From NCBI GenBank assembly GCA_963746905.1, contig CAVVCY010000001.1, positions 62,001 to 126,000 on the forward strand: DNA of 64,000 bases. Reading direction: 5' to 3'. The stretch comes from JALYNX01 sp963746905 (GTDB lineage Bacteria > Actinomycetota > Acidimicrobiia > Spongiisociales > ZC4RG35). Numbering within the stretch: the first letter of the stretch is position 1; each line of letters begins with the position of its first letter. Below the pieces are notes generated by a model that had not been told where the DNA came from, did no database searches, and saw nothing but the letters and a program-made list of their open reading frames with translations. A program made the translations under genes and the position numbers. This document shows positions 18,397-28,238 of the stretch, piece by piece.

Positions 18397-19224
18397 ATGA
18401 AGGACATTAGGTTCCGCCGTGTGACGGTTGATTCATTGCGGGCACGATTCGCTGCCCTTCACATGCAGGGCACCTTTCTGATGCCCAACGCCTGGGACGT
18501 CGGGTCGGCGAAGATCATCGAGTCGATGGGATTTCAGGCGACCGCAACAACCAGCTCAGGCTTTGCCGCATCACTGGGACGGATGGATCAGCAGACCACT
18601 CTCGATGAACTGGTAGGCCACGTGCACGCCCTGGCGTCAGCCGTCGAGATTCCGATCAGCGTCGACGCTGAGAACGGTTACGCGAACAGTCCTCAGGGTG
18701 TGGCCGGTACCGTGACGCGCTTGGCTAACGCTGGCGCCTCGGGGCTTTCGATCGAGGACTACGACCCAACAGGCGGCATCTACCCGATCGAAATGGCGGT
18801 GGAAAGGGTGGCGGCCGCCGTGAAAGCGGCAAGCCCGCTCGGCGTCACGCTTACGGCACGCGCCGAGAACCATCTCTACGACATCGAGGACATCGAAGAC
18901 ACCATCGCCCGGCTGCAGGCATTCCGTCAGGCGGGGGCGGATGTTCTCTATGCCCCTGGTCTGATCGACCCCGATCGCATTGGTCGGGTGGTCAGTGAGG
19001 CCGGAGCCCCGGTCAACGTGCTCCTCCTGCCGGGCGGCCCAACTGTGGGCCAGCTGAGCGAGCTCGGGGTGCGCCGGCTGTCGACGGGGGGTGCACTGAC
19101 GTTCGCTGCTTATGGGGCAATTGCCATTGCCGCAACGGAGCTGCTCAACGCGGGAACCTCGACATATATGGAGCGGAACCTTTCGCGTGTGGACCGTGCC
19201 GCAGCTTTTGGGGATGACACGTAG
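18397..19224 (+). CDS. Isocitrate lyase/PEP-mutase superfamily protein
   Basis: A 275-residue TIM-barrel enzyme. The segment LMPNAWDVGSAKIIESMGF and the metal site DAENGY match the PEP mutase/2-methylisocitrate lyase-like family, as do the later SIEDYDP and TARAENHLY segments. Members cleave or form C-C or P-C bonds next to a carboxylate; this subfamily has no assigned substrate. A GTG at 18421 would give a start closer to the usual family N-terminus than ATG 18397. It appears monocistronic, 36 bases before the DUF1761-like gene. Confidence 0.85.
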   Translation: MKDIRFRRVTVDSLRARFAALHMQGTFLMPNAWDVGSAKIIESMGFQATATTSSGFAASLGRMDQQTTLDELVGHVHALASAVEIPISVDAENGYANSPQGVAGTVTRLANAGASGLSIEDYDPTGGIYPIEMAVERVAAAVKAASPLGVTLTARAENHLYDIEDIEDTIARLQAFRQAGADVLYAPGLIDPDRIGRVVSEAGAPVNVLLLPGGPTVGQLSELGVRRLSTGGALTFAAYGAIAIAATELLNAGTSTYMERNLSRVDRAAAFGDDT

Positions 19225-19260
19225 CTTGTTGTCGGTGCGTTCCGAACGAAGGGGTGAACG

Positions 19261-19674
19261 ATGATCTTCGACTATTTCGCAGACCTGAATTGGCTCGCCA
19301 TCCTGGTGGCCGCGGTCGCCTGGTTCGTTTTCAGTGCGGTCTGGTATTCGATTCCCCCACTCAGCAACGCCTGGCAAAAAGCGGCCAAGGTGACTCCTGG
19401 CGAGGGTCCGCCTCTGGCGATGATCCTGATACCCACCTTTATCGGCTACTTCGTGACCTCGATCGTCATCGCCTTGATCGCCACCGCGATCGCAGGTGAT
19501 GAGGTCATCAATGGGGTCGCTCTCGGTGTTGCCCTGGGTGTCGGATTCGGCGTTGTGGGAGCCGTCGTGAACCAGATGTACGAGCAGAAGGGCAAGTCCT
19601 ACTGGCTGATCAACGGGGCAAACTCAGTCATCGCGTACACCGTCGTTGCGGTGATCGTCACGATCTGGGACTGA
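19261..19674 (+). CDS. DUF1761-like membrane protein
   Basis: A 137-residue protein with four likely membrane helices (about 9-28, 58-80, 88-105 and 118-135) and an intervening motif YEQKGKSYWLINGANSV typical of DUF1761. GAAGGGGTG precedes the ATG. The function of the family is unknown. It converges on the isochorismatase gene. Confidence 0.75.
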   Translation: MIFDYFADLNWLAILVAAVAWFVFSAVWYSIPPLSNAWQKAAKVTPGEGPPLAMILIPTFIGYFVTSIVIALIATAIAGDEVINGVALGVALGVGFGVVGAVVNQMYEQKGKSYWLINGANSVIAYTVVAVIVTIWD

Positions 19675-19701
19675 CCCCGCTCAGGAGGGCGGTTCGAGCA
19701 G

Positions 19702-20262
19702 TCAGGAAGACGCCTCGAAGTCGACCTCTTTGCTCTCAACCGTCCCCGCTGTTCGCCCCGGCGCCTTCTGGTTGGACCAGTACATGTTGGTGTGTGCGAT
19801 GACTTGATCTGGCGGCGGCGCCCCCCATTCGGAAAGGTCCTCAGTGGTGTGAGCGTCACTTACAAGAGTTGCGTCGTAGCCCCTGACCAACGCACCGTGC
19901 AGTGTCGAGCGAACGCACTCATCGGTTTGAGCCCCGACGACAAAGAGGCGACCGATGCCGAGACCGGAGAGGACACTTTCGAGGGTGGTTTCTTCAAATG
20001 AGTCGGCATAGTGCTTCTCAACAAGCGGCTCTGTGTCGCTCGGGTCGAGCTCGGGGACGATCAGCCACTCGTCGGTTCCCCTTTCCAGCCCTTCGTCGGA
20101 GTGTTGGACCCAAACCACAGGGACCTGTTCCTTCCGGGCCTTTTCGACAAGGCTGCCGACGTTGGCGACGACCTCGTCACGCAGGTGAGCCCCGGCCACG
20201 ACGCCGTTTTGCACATCGATGACGAGCAATGCGGTATTCGGTCTGTTCTCGAGGGTGCTCAT
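19702..20262 (-). CDS. Isochorismatase-family cysteine hydrolase
   Basis: About 186 residues. The catalytic triad of the family is visible: Asp in LLVIDVQNG, Lys in VEKHYADSF and Cys in GAQTDECVRST. Members hydrolyse isochorismate, nicotinamide or carbamoyl compounds; this one cannot be assigned. ATG 20262 is chosen because AAGGGAA precedes it and the protein then begins with the usual NTALLVIDVQ; a GTG at 20298 extends the frame without support. Confidence 0.87.
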   Translation of the reverse strand: MSTLENRPNTALLVIDVQNGVVAGAHLRDEVVANVGSLVEKARKEQVPVVWVQHSDEGLERGTDEWLIVPELDPSDTEPLVEKHYADSFEETTLESVLSGLGIGRLFVVGAQTDECVRSTLHGALVRGYDATLVSDAHTTEDLSEWGAPPPDQVIAHTNMYWSNQKAPGRTAGTVESKEVDFEASS

Positions 20263-20349
20263 GGTTTTCCCTTGCTCAGGCTGGGCTCCGGTGAGCACTT
20301 ACGGTAGACCCCTCCATCGGATTCGCGATCCGGGAGGTTGCCGCGATTT

Positions 20350-20727
20350 CTAGGCGACGGCTGCCGAAGGCCCTGGATGAAGCTCGTAACGGCTTCGAAT
20401 GTGGAAGCGCTCCTGGGCGGCGAAGGCACGGGTCGCAGCTGCCTCCTCATCGAGATGAGGTGCATGGCTCACGGGTGTGAACCGTTCCAGCCAATCGGCA
20501 TCAGGCTCGTGGACCGCCACCGGCTCCTCGATGTGGTCGGCGGGGCGGGCAAACCATCGTCTGTGCACCGGACCTGACAGAACTTCGGGAAAGCTAAAGC
20601 TGAGGTGTCCGCATGTCTCGCAGACGGCCCGCTCGACTCCAGCCGTGATGGTGGTCAGTGTCTCCGAGTGCGGGCATACCTTTGCCACTTGTCGCTTGGT
20701 CACAACCGCGACGTGGATGCCTCCCAT
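20350..20727 (-). CDS. Small protein with a zinc-ribbon-like Cys motif
   Basis: About 125 residues with CPHSE near the N-terminus and CETCGH about 20 residues later, which could bind zinc, followed by a charged, helix-poor tail. I do not recognise a named family. ATG 20727 has GGAGA six bases upstream; ATG 20742 is an in-frame alternative five codons earlier. It lies between the isochorismatase gene and lon on the same strand. Confidence 0.55.
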   Translation of the reverse strand: MGGIHVAVVTKRQVAKVCPHSETLTTITAGVERAVCETCGHLSFSFPEVLSGPVHRRWFARPADHIEEPVAVHEPDADWLERFTPVSHAPHLDEEAAATRAFAAQERFHIRSRYELHPGPSAAVA

Positions 20728-20832
20728 AGCAATCTCCGCCATAGCACAAGGTTTATCGAAACCTGCGGCAATCCACTATGGGTCATAAGACCCAATGGTG
20801 TGGATAAGTCTCCTGGCGGTTGTCGACAGGGT

Positions 20833-23133
20833 CTAGGTGGTCAGCGCCGCCGCGAGTACGTCGTCGACTGTGTCTGCGATGTGGAACGTCAAGGCTTCGC
20901 TGACCAATTCGGGCACATCATCGAGGTCGATCTCGTTGCGCCGGGGAACGACGACCTCGGTCAGCCCGGCACGATGCGCCGCCAGGATCTTCTGCTTCAC
21001 CCCGCCGATCGGGAGCACCTTGCCCTGCAGGGTGATCTCGCCCGTCATCCCGACCGTGTTCTTCACTTTCCGACCCGTGAGGAGGGATACCAGTGCGGTG
21101 AGCATGGTCACCCCCGCCGACGGGCCGTCCTTGGGAATGGCGCCCGCCGGGACGTGGACATGGAAGCGCCGCTTGAGGAGGGCCGGGTCGATTCCCAGGT
21201 CGTCGGCGTGGGCCTGTACATAGGACAAAGCGATCTTGGCCGACTCCTTCATCACGTCTCCCAGTTGACCGGTCAGTGTGAGGCCGGGCTCTCCATCCAT
21301 TGCCGTGGCTTCGATGAACAACACGTCTCCGCCCGCCCCGGTGACCGCTAGGCCGGTTGCCACGCCCGGGATATCGGTCCGATCCGACGCTTCGTCCTTC
21401 CACACCTTTGGCTTGCCCAGGTAGTCCCGCACCTGAGGCTCATCGACCACGATCGGATCCGACTCACTGTCCGGCCGCTTCGCGACCTCCGTCGCCACCT
21501 TTCTGGCGAGCTTGCCCAGTTCGCGTTCGAGGTTGCGGACCCCCGCCTCCCGCGTGTATCGATCAACGATGGCGGCCAGGGCAGGTTCGGTTACCTCCAG
21601 CTCCTCCGGCTCCAGGGCTGCGGCCCGAAGCTGGCGGGGGAGAAGGTGATCGCGTGCGATCTCCACCTTCTCGACATCGGTGTAGCCGTCGAGGGTGATC
21701 ACTTCGGTCCGGTCGAGGAGTGGCCCGGGGATAGTTTCGATCACATTGGCCGTCGCAATGAAAAGCACGTCAGACAGATCGAGGTCGACCTCCAGGTAGT
21801 TGTCTCGGAACGTGTGGTTCTGTGCGGGGTCCAGCACCTCTAGTAACGCCGAGGAAGGGTCTCCCCTCCAGTCATTGCCCACCTTGTCCATTTCGTCGAG
21901 GAGGAAGACGGGGTTCATGGTCCCGGCCTCGGTCAGGGCACGAGCGATCCGCCCTGGCCGGGCGCCGACGTAGGTCCGGCGATGACCCCGGATCTCGGCC
22001 TCGTCGCGGACGCCACCGAGGGCGACCCGGATGAACTTGCGTCCGAGAGCGCGGGCGACCGATTCGCCCAGCGAGGTCTTGCCGACACCGGGTGGGCCGA
22101 CCAGGAGAAGGATTGCGCCGACGCTGCGCTCGCCCTCGTCGGAGAGCCCGCGCTCGGAACGGAGCTTTCGCACCGCCAGGTGCTCGATGATCCGCTCCTT
22201 GACATCTTCGAGTCCGGTGTGGTCGGCGTCGAGAACCGTCCACGCCTCTTCGAGGTCGAGCCTGTCATCGGAGCGCACACCCCAGGGCAGGTCGAACATC
22301 GTGTCGAGCCAGGTCCTGATCCATGAGTGCTCGGGGGACTGCTCGCTCATCCGATCGAGTCGGTCGATCTCTCGTTCGACCGACTCACGGACCTTTTCAG
22401 GTAGTTCACGGGCGGCGAGCTTCTCTCGGTACTCGGAGGTTACGTCGCCGTCCTCGCCCAGTTCCTTGCGGATCGCCTCCATCTGCTGGCGGAGGATGTA
22501 ATCCTTCTGGCCCTTTTCGATCCGTTCGGTGGCGTCCTCGCGCACCTTGCGACGGAGCTCGAGGTCGGCGAGGAGCTCACGCATCCATACCAGAAGCATG
22601 CCCAGCCGGCGTCGGATGTCGAGCGCCTCGAGGATCTCGACCTTCTGCTCCAGGGAGAGGTCGGGGGAGTAGACGGCGAGGTCGGCGAGCTGGGATGGGT
22701 TGTCGACGGCGAGGAGGCGCTCGGCGACTCCTGCCAGACCTCGGTTCTCGAGGACGGCGCTGACCACTGCCCGATACTCCGCGATCAACTCTTCCAGGTC
22801 ATCATCGATGATGTCGATTTCGGGATAGGCCTCGGCTTCGACCCACAGGGCTCCGCTGTCATCTACCGAGCCGGCGCCGACGCGGGCCCGGGCCATACCT
22901 GATACGACGACGCTGCCGTCGTCGTCGGATTGGATCTCGGCAATGGTGCCGACCGTCGAATAGCGACCTTCGAGTTTGGGGACCAACAGCAAGCGCCCGT
23001 CACTGCGAGAGGCAGCAGCGAGGGCAGTCTTGCCCTCTTCGGTCTCCACCCGGATGGTGACCACCATGTGGGGGAACACCACACCGTTGTGAAGGGGGAG
23101 GACGGGAAGAGTCAGTTGCGCTGTGTCAGGCAT
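20833..23133 (-). CDS. lon: ATP-dependent protease Lon
   Basis: A complete Lon protease of about 766 residues. The N-terminal substrate-recognition domain (LPVLPLHNGVVFPHMVV) is followed by the AAA+ module with Walker A GPPGVGKT (about residue 345) and the C-terminal Ser-Lys peptidase (KDGPSAGVTM, Ser near 671; GGVKQK, Lys near 712). Lon degrades damaged and regulatory proteins in the cytoplasm using ATP. ATG 23133 is preferred because AAGGAA lies upstream and the family starts here. No frame breaks occur over 2.3 kb, a useful contrast to the broken genes elsewhere. Confidence 0.95.
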   Translation of the reverse strand: MPDTAQLTLPVLPLHNGVVFPHMVVTIRVETEEGKTALAAASRSDGRLLLVPKLEGRYSTVGTIAEIQSDDDGSVVVSGMARARVGAGSVDDSGALWVEAEAYPEIDIIDDDLEELIAEYRAVVSAVLENRGLAGVAERLLAVDNPSQLADLAVYSPDLSLEQKVEILEALDIRRRLGMLLVWMRELLADLELRRKVREDATERIEKGQKDYILRQQMEAIRKELGEDGDVTSEYREKLAARELPEKVRESVEREIDRLDRMSEQSPEHSWIRTWLDTMFDLPWGVRSDDRLDLEEAWTVLDADHTGLEDVKERIIEHLAVRKLRSERGLSDEGERSVGAILLLVGPPGVGKTSLGESVARALGRKFIRVALGGVRDEAEIRGHRRTYVGARPGRIARALTEAGTMNPVFLLDEMDKVGNDWRGDPSSALLEVLDPAQNHTFRDNYLEVDLDLSDVLFIATANVIETIPGPLLDRTEVITLDGYTDVEKVEIARDHLLPRQLRAAALEPEELEVTEPALAAIVDRYTREAGVRNLERELGKLARKVATEVAKRPDSESDPIVVDEPQVRDYLGKPKVWKDEASDRTDIPGVATGLAVTGAGGDVLFIEATAMDGEPGLTLTGQLGDVMKESAKIALSYVQAHADDLGIDPALLKRRFHVHVPAGAIPKDGPSAGVTMLTALVSLLTGRKVKNTVGMTGEITLQGKVLPIGGVKQKILAAHRAGLTEVVVPRRNEIDLDDVPELVSEALTFHIADTVDDVLAAALTT

Positions 23134-23267
23134 TGGGGGCCAGTTTCCTTCTTGAAATACGGCTGGTTGAGCCTCTTCCAACCACGTCGCAACCAGCCCT
23201 ATTCCGGGAATCTGAGTCTTGATCGCTCAGGTTTGCTGGTCCTGAGTTCGCGAAGGTTTGAGACGCG

Positions 23268-25610
23268 TCACTCCCGCTTCATCATGGCGAGGGCTTCCAT
23301 CTCCAGGTCGATGTATTGATCACCGGAGACGTCGACGATCACCTCTTTGATCGTGCCGCCGATGAATTGGTAGGGGTGTGGGCCCGAGTAGTCGGAGGTG
23401 ACTGGCTCGCCACCATCCTTGCCTACGTTGAGGCCCTCTCCGACGAGTGAGAAGTTCCCAGGCTGGGTCATGATTTCCCCTTCGCCCACTTTCTCGTCGT
23501 TGATGAACAACGACACGGTTCCCGTGGTGGGCATGGTGTCGCTCTCTTTGTCGAACGAGACACCCAGGATCAGGTCGCCGGTGGGAATCTCCTTGGTCGA
23601 CTCGATCATCTGCTCATTGGAGCCGACAAAGTTGTAGACGTATTTGAGCTTGCCGTCCTTCACGTACAGCGAATGCCCGCCAAAACGGGCGCCATGTGAG
23701 AAGAGCACACCCGAGGCCTCCTTGGTGTCGACCCTGACCTCGACCGCAATCGAGTAGCTCCGGTTGCGGATGTTGACTGCCGCCGTCTCCGGCACCTCGG
23801 CCGTGCCCGGGTAGTACACATACCTGTCTCTCGGGGGCGCCACTTGGGGTCGAGTTGGGTCGGCCAGCACTTCGACGGCCGTCTTGTCCAGCAAGGGGAG
23901 GCCGTTGTAGAGGCCGGCTGCATGGAACCAGAGATTGATCATCTCCTGAACCTTGGCCGGGTTCTCCGGAGCCAGGTCGTTCATCTCGGTACGGTCTTTT
24001 TCGGTGTCGTAGAGCTCCCACCGGTCCTGATCGAAGTGGCCCCACCCAGAGATGGTCGGGTGGACAGAAACCGCTTTCCACCCCTTGTGCCAGATGGCCC
24101 TTGAGCCGAGCATCGAGAAGAACCCGGTCTCTTTAGGCGTGGGGGCATCTGCGTCCTCGAAGGTCGAGCGGATGCTCACCCCTTCCAGTGGGATCTGTTG
24201 GAAGCCTTTGACCTCCTCCGGAAGTTCGATCCCGAGGCAGTCATACATCGTGGCCACGATGTCGGTGGCGTGGCAGAACTGGTCGCGGACCTCACCACTC
24301 GCTTTGATCCCCTTCGGCCAGGAAATGACCATGGGATCGGCGACCCCACCTTCGAAGTTGTATCGCTTCCACATCTTGAACGGTGTGTTGAACGCCCACG
24401 CCCAACCCACCGGATAGTGGTTGTAGGTCGCGGTCGAGCCCAACTCATCCAGGTACTGGAGGTTCTCCTCCATCGTGTCCGGGATCCCGTTGAAGAACTT
24501 GTTTTCGTTGACCGATCCGTTAGGCCCGCCTTCGCCGCTGGCGCCGTTGTCGGAGACCAACACGATGATCGTGTTCTCCAATTGGCCGGAGTCCTCGAGG
24601 TAGGCGAGGAGGCGCCCGATCTCATGGTCGGTGTGACTTAGGAACCCTGCGTAGACCTCCGCCATCCGACGGAACAACGCCTTTTCGTCGTCTGACAATG
24701 AATCCCAGGGACGGACCACGTCGACCGGGTTCCAGGGTTTGCCATCGACGCTCGTCTCCTCGGCGTAGGGGTTGAGCGGGGAGAGCACCGCGTCCTGGGG
24801 CATGACCCCCATCTTCTTCTGATTCTCGAACACGATCTCCCGGTACGCCTCGTAGCCCATGTCGAACTTGCCCTTGTACTTCTCGATCCACTCCTTGGGG
24901 GCGTGGTGCGGCGCGTGGGTCGCACCGGGGCAGAAGTACATGAAGAACGGCTTGTCGGGCGCGATGGTCTTGGCGTCCTTGATGAACTCAATCGCCTTGT
25001 CGGTGAGGTCGACTGTGAGGTGGTAGCCGTCCTCGGGAAGTGATGGCTGCTCGACAGGGTGGTTGTCGTAGATCAGGTCCGGGTACCACTGGTTGGTCTC
25101 GCCTCCCAGGAACCCGTAGTAGCGCTCGAAACCACGGCCAACCGGCCAGTTTCTCTTGGTGGACGCCATGTTCATCTCGTCGGCCGCCACCAGGTGCCAC
25201 TTGCCGAGCATGTAGGTGTTCCAACCCTGATCGCCGAGCACTTCGGCGATGGTGGCGCACTCGAATGGGATGTGGCCGTTGGCGTTTGGGAACCCGGTGG
25301 TCGCCTCAGCGATGCAAGCCATGCCGTTGGTGGTGTGGTTGCGACCGGTGAGCAGTGAAGACCGGGTAGGCGAGCAGAGGGCTGTGGTGTGCCAGTTGGT
25401 GTAAGTGAGCCCGTTGGCCGCCAGCCTGTTGATATTGGGTGTATCGATCAACCCTCCCCAGGGCTGCATCGCCGAGAAGCCGACATCGTCGAGAACGATA
25501 TAGAGAACGCTCGGGGATCCGGGAGGTGCCACCGGCTGTAAGTAGGGCGACCAGTCGGGTGTGGAATCCCGATCGTCGATGTTTATCACCCCTTGGAACG
25601 TCTTGCTCAC
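23268..25610 (-). CDS. atsA: Arylsulfatase (type I sulfatase, AtsA-like)
   Basis: An intact 780-residue sulfatase. Cys79 in CSPTRSSLLTGR is the residue converted to formylglycine, and Asp41-Asp42 (LDDVG) start the calcium site. Length and sequence closely resemble mycobacterial AtsA, including the GFERYYGFLGGETNQWYPDL stretch and a C-terminal jelly-roll-like region. The enzyme hydrolyses aryl or alkyl sulfate esters. No signal peptide is visible, so it is probably cytoplasmic. The Cys-type motif needs a formylglycine-generating enzyme, which is not in this window. The GTG start is preceded by AGGAAG. Confidence 0.93.
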   Translation of the reverse strand: MSKTFQGVINIDDRDSTPDWSPYLQPVAPPGSPSVLYIVLDDVGFSAMQPWGGLIDTPNINRLAANGLTYTNWHTTALCSPTRSSLLTGRNHTTNGMACIAEATTGFPNANGHIPFECATIAEVLGDQGWNTYMLGKWHLVAADEMNMASTKRNWPVGRGFERYYGFLGGETNQWYPDLIYDNHPVEQPSLPEDGYHLTVDLTDKAIEFIKDAKTIAPDKPFFMYFCPGATHAPHHAPKEWIEKYKGKFDMGYEAYREIVFENQKKMGVMPQDAVLSPLNPYAEETSVDGKPWNPVDVVRPWDSLSDDEKALFRRMAEVYAGFLSHTDHEIGRLLAYLEDSGQLENTIIVLVSDNGASGEGGPNGSVNENKFFNGIPDTMEENLQYLDELGSTATYNHYPVGWAWAFNTPFKMWKRYNFEGGVADPMVISWPKGIKASGEVRDQFCHATDIVATMYDCLGIELPEEVKGFQQIPLEGVSIRSTFEDADAPTPKETGFFSMLGSRAIWHKGWKAVSVHPTISGWGHFDQDRWELYDTEKDRTEMNDLAPENPAKVQEMINLWFHAAGLYNGLPLLDKTAVEVLADPTRPQVAPPRDRYVYYPGTAEVPETAAVNIRNRSYSIAVEVRVDTKEASGVLFSHGARFGGHSLYVKDGKLKYVYNFVGSNEQMIESTKEIPTGDLILGVSFDKESDTMPTTGTVSLFINDEKVGEGEIMTQPGNFSLVGEGLNVGKDGGEPVTSDYSGPHPYQFIGGTIKEVIVDVSGDQYIDLEMEALAMMKRE

Positions 25611-25806
25611 TTTGGCTTCCTTTCGAATCGTGACCCCAACAAGGGAGCTCTCTCAACTTGGTTCAAGCCCCGGCGACCGAACCTACACCGTCGCGAACCA
25701 TGGTCGAACAGGCCCCTGCATTGGCGTCGACCGATCCGCGTAGGATCGATTGCCGGTACGAACACGGCTCATGCGCCGGCTCCGAGCTGGGAAGGACGTA
25801 ACTGAG

Positions 25807-26631
25807 GTGACCCCTGTGATCGATGGAATCCACTTCGCCAGCACGGTGACGGTTGGCGGTTTTGAGTGGGTTGGAGACTTCACCACGATCGACCTGATCG
25901 CCGCCAGCACCAACGCTCTCAACGGTGCCCTGCTGGCGCGGCGGCCCGATCACTACAAGCAATTCACCGTCGTCGGGATCATCCTGATGGCAATCCTCGG
26001 TGGGCTCGGTGGCGGCATCACACGCGACGTGCTCGTCGGTGAGGTGCCAGGGGCGCTCACCAATCCGGCGTATCTATTACTCGCGATCGGATTCGGCTTC
26101 CTTGGGTATCGGCTGGCCTATTCGAAGGGCGAGCTCTTTCGGGAAGGGTGGTTCCAGTTCATGACCGCCTTCTCGCTTCCCTGGTACGCCATCGTCGGGG
26201 CGCAGAAGGGAGTCACGGTCGGTTTGCCAATACTCGGTTGCCTATTCCTCGCGGTCGTCGGCCCCACCGCCGGGCGTTATCTGATCGACGTGACGAGCGG
26301 GGTCACGCCGAAGCATTTCATTCGGGGCGAGTGGTTCGTAGTCACCGCGCTGCTGACCGGAGCCGTCTGGATCGTCGTCTATTGGGCCGGGGCGGGCACG
26401 TGGTGGGCCGCAGGGATTGCCTTCTCCGTGGGATTCCTATTCCGACTCCTTGCCCTCTACCGAGGCTGGGAGGAGCCGATGCCAGACGAGCCGACCGGCG
26501 TCCTCATCCACGCTGAGAAACGACCTCTTTTCGGCCGCAAACTCCACGGCAAGTCGCATAAGGAGTTGGTCGACCTGGGTCTGGTTACAGAGGATCAGGG
26601 CCAGCCCCCATCGGCGGCACCGGCAAGCTGA
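25807..26631 (+). CDS. TRIC-type/UPF0126 cation channel family membrane protein
   Basis: About 274 residues with six or seven membrane segments and the glycine-rich family motif (GGLGGGITRDVLVGEVP). Bacterial members of this family form trimeric intracellular cation-type, mostly potassium-permeable, channels. A polar C-terminal tail of about 45 residues is unusual for the family. GTG 25807 follows GGAAGGA by about ten bases and is preferred over the start at 25750. The MFS gene begins 12 bases after its stop, suggesting an operon. Confidence 0.8.
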   Translation: MTPVIDGIHFASTVTVGGFEWVGDFTTIDLIAASTNALNGALLARRPDHYKQFTVVGIILMAILGGLGGGITRDVLVGEVPGALTNPAYLLLAIGFGFLGYRLAYSKGELFREGWFQFMTAFSLPWYAIVGAQKGVTVGLPILGCLFLAVVGPTAGRYLIDVTSGVTPKHFIRGEWFVVTALLTGAVWIVVYWAGAGTWWAAGIAFSVGFLFRLLALYRGWEEPMPDEPTGVLIHAEKRPLFGRKLHGKSHKELVDLGLVTEDQGQPPSAAPAS

Positions 26632-26643
26632 CCGGGAGGTGCG

Positions 26644-28233
26644 GTGAGCCATCCACAAGGTTCCGGCGAAGCCCCGGGCTCGACTGCCCCAGACGGGGGC
26701 AAGCGTGTCCTACTCACACTGATCCTGGTGGCGGCGGTGGCCAACCTGAACCTGTCGGTGGCGAACGTTGCGCTTCCATCGATCGGCGCCGCCTTCGACT
26801 CCTCGCAAACCGTGCTGAACCTGATTGCTGTCGGATATTCGCTGGGCCTCGCCGCCTCCGTTCTCTACCTCGGTGCCGTTGGCGACCGGTATGGGCGCAA
26901 GATGCTGTTGCTGCTCGGGGTGTCGCTTGCGATCCCGGCGAGCTTGCTCGCCGCCTATGCCCCCAGTGACGAGATCCTGTTCGTCGCCCGTCTCATCGGG
27001 GGCATCTCGGCGGGAATGGCGTACCCCACCACTCTCGCCTTGATCACCGCCCTTTGGTCGGGGCCGGCTCGGACCAAGTCAATTGCCCTCTGGTCGGGGA
27101 GCGGAGGCGCCATCGCCTCCATGGGTCCACTGGTGGCTGGTGCGCTCCTCCTCAACTTCTGGTGGGGCTCGGTATTCCTGATCACGCTGCCCCTGGCCGC
27201 GGTCGCCCTCTACATGGCCTTTCGCTTCGTCCCGAGCCATGTCAACGAGACCACAGAGCCCGTCGACAACTTCGGAGGGATCCTTTCGATCGTTCTGGTG
27301 TCGAGCATGATCCTTGCGATCAACTTCGCACCGGTGCAGGGCGAGGCGACTCTCGTACTCTCTCTGGCCATCGTCGCCCTCGCCTCGGGTGTCGCCTTCG
27401 TCATCAGGCAGCGGCGCGCAGCCAGCCCTCTCTATGACCTGAAGATCGCAGGGCGTCGGATCTTCTGGGTCGCGGCAGTCGCCGGGATCATTGTGTTCGG
27501 TTCGTTGATGGGCGCCATGTTCATCGGTCAGCAGTTTCTGCAAAATGTTCTTGGCTATTCCACACTCGAGGCGGGGGCAGCCATTCTGCCTGCGGCCTTG
27601 GCGATGGTGCTAGTGGCCCCTCGCTCGGCGAAACTCGTCGAGCGAAACGGTGCCCGAGCCACCCTGATGGTCGGCTACTTCTTCTGCCTCCTCGGATTTC
27701 TCACCATGTTGCTGATCTGGGAAGAGGGAGCCGCCTATTGGCAGGTCGGGCTGGGGTATGCGCTTTTGGGAATCGGAGTCGGATTTGCTGGTACCCCAGC
27801 TTCTCATTCACTCACCGGCTCGGTTCCGGTGAAGCGGGCCGGAATGGCTTCCGGTACCGCAGACCTGCAGCGCGACTTCGGCGGCGCCGTGATGCAGTCG
27901 ATCTTCGGCGCCTTGCTCACCGCCGGGTATGCCGCGGCGGTGACAGTGGCGATCGGCTCGTCCCCGGAGCAAGCCCAGATCACTTCGAGCGTGCAGAGTC
28001 AGCTCACCAAGTCGTTCGCCAGCGCCGAGAGCGTGGCTCAGCAGTACCCCCAGTACGCCAGCGAGATCACGGCTGCAGCAAAGACAGCGTTTCTTCAAGG
28101 CGACGACTGGGCGTACATGGCCGGCATCATCGCTGTGCTGCTCGGAGCCGTCATCGTGTACTTCCTATTCCCGCGCAAGGACGGCGAGGCGCAACTACTC
28201 GCCGAGTACGCGGCCCAAGACGCCGCTGCCTAG
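26644..28233 (+). CDS. MFS multidrug exporter (DHA2/EmrB-QacA type)
   Basis: A 529-residue transporter with about 14 membrane helices. The motif GDRYGRKMLLLLG (loop 2-3) and the helix-5 motif GPLVAGALL are those of proton-driven drug/H+ antiporters. A Pro/Gly-rich cytoplasmic leader of about 20 residues precedes the first helix. The GTG start follows GGGAGG. It lies 12 bases after the TRIC-type gene and converges on the Sap-like gene. The substrate is unknown. Confidence 0.9.
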   Translation: MSHPQGSGEAPGSTAPDGGKRVLLTLILVAAVANLNLSVANVALPSIGAAFDSSQTVLNLIAVGYSLGLAASVLYLGAVGDRYGRKMLLLLGVSLAIPASLLAAYAPSDEILFVARLIGGISAGMAYPTTLALITALWSGPARTKSIALWSGSGGAIASMGPLVAGALLLNFWWGSVFLITLPLAAVALYMAFRFVPSHVNETTEPVDNFGGILSIVLVSSMILAINFAPVQGEATLVLSLAIVALASGVAFVIRQRRAASPLYDLKIAGRRIFWVAAVAGIIVFGSLMGAMFIGQQFLQNVLGYSTLEAGAAILPAALAMVLVAPRSAKLVERNGARATLMVGYFFCLLGFLTMLLIWEEGAAYWQVGLGYALLGIGVGFAGTPASHSLTGSVPVKRAGMASGTADLQRDFGGAVMQSIFGALLTAGYAAAVTVAIGSSPEQAQITSSVQSQLTKSFASAESVAQQYPQYASEITAAAKTAFLQGDDWAYMAGIIAVLLGAVIVYFLFPRKDGEAQLLAEYAAQDAAA

Positions 28234-28238
28234 CACGG

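Noticed and set aside
18637..19377. Minus-strand 246-codon frame
   Set aside because: It is a shadow of the PEP-mutase-family gene with a Cys/Arg-rich composition.
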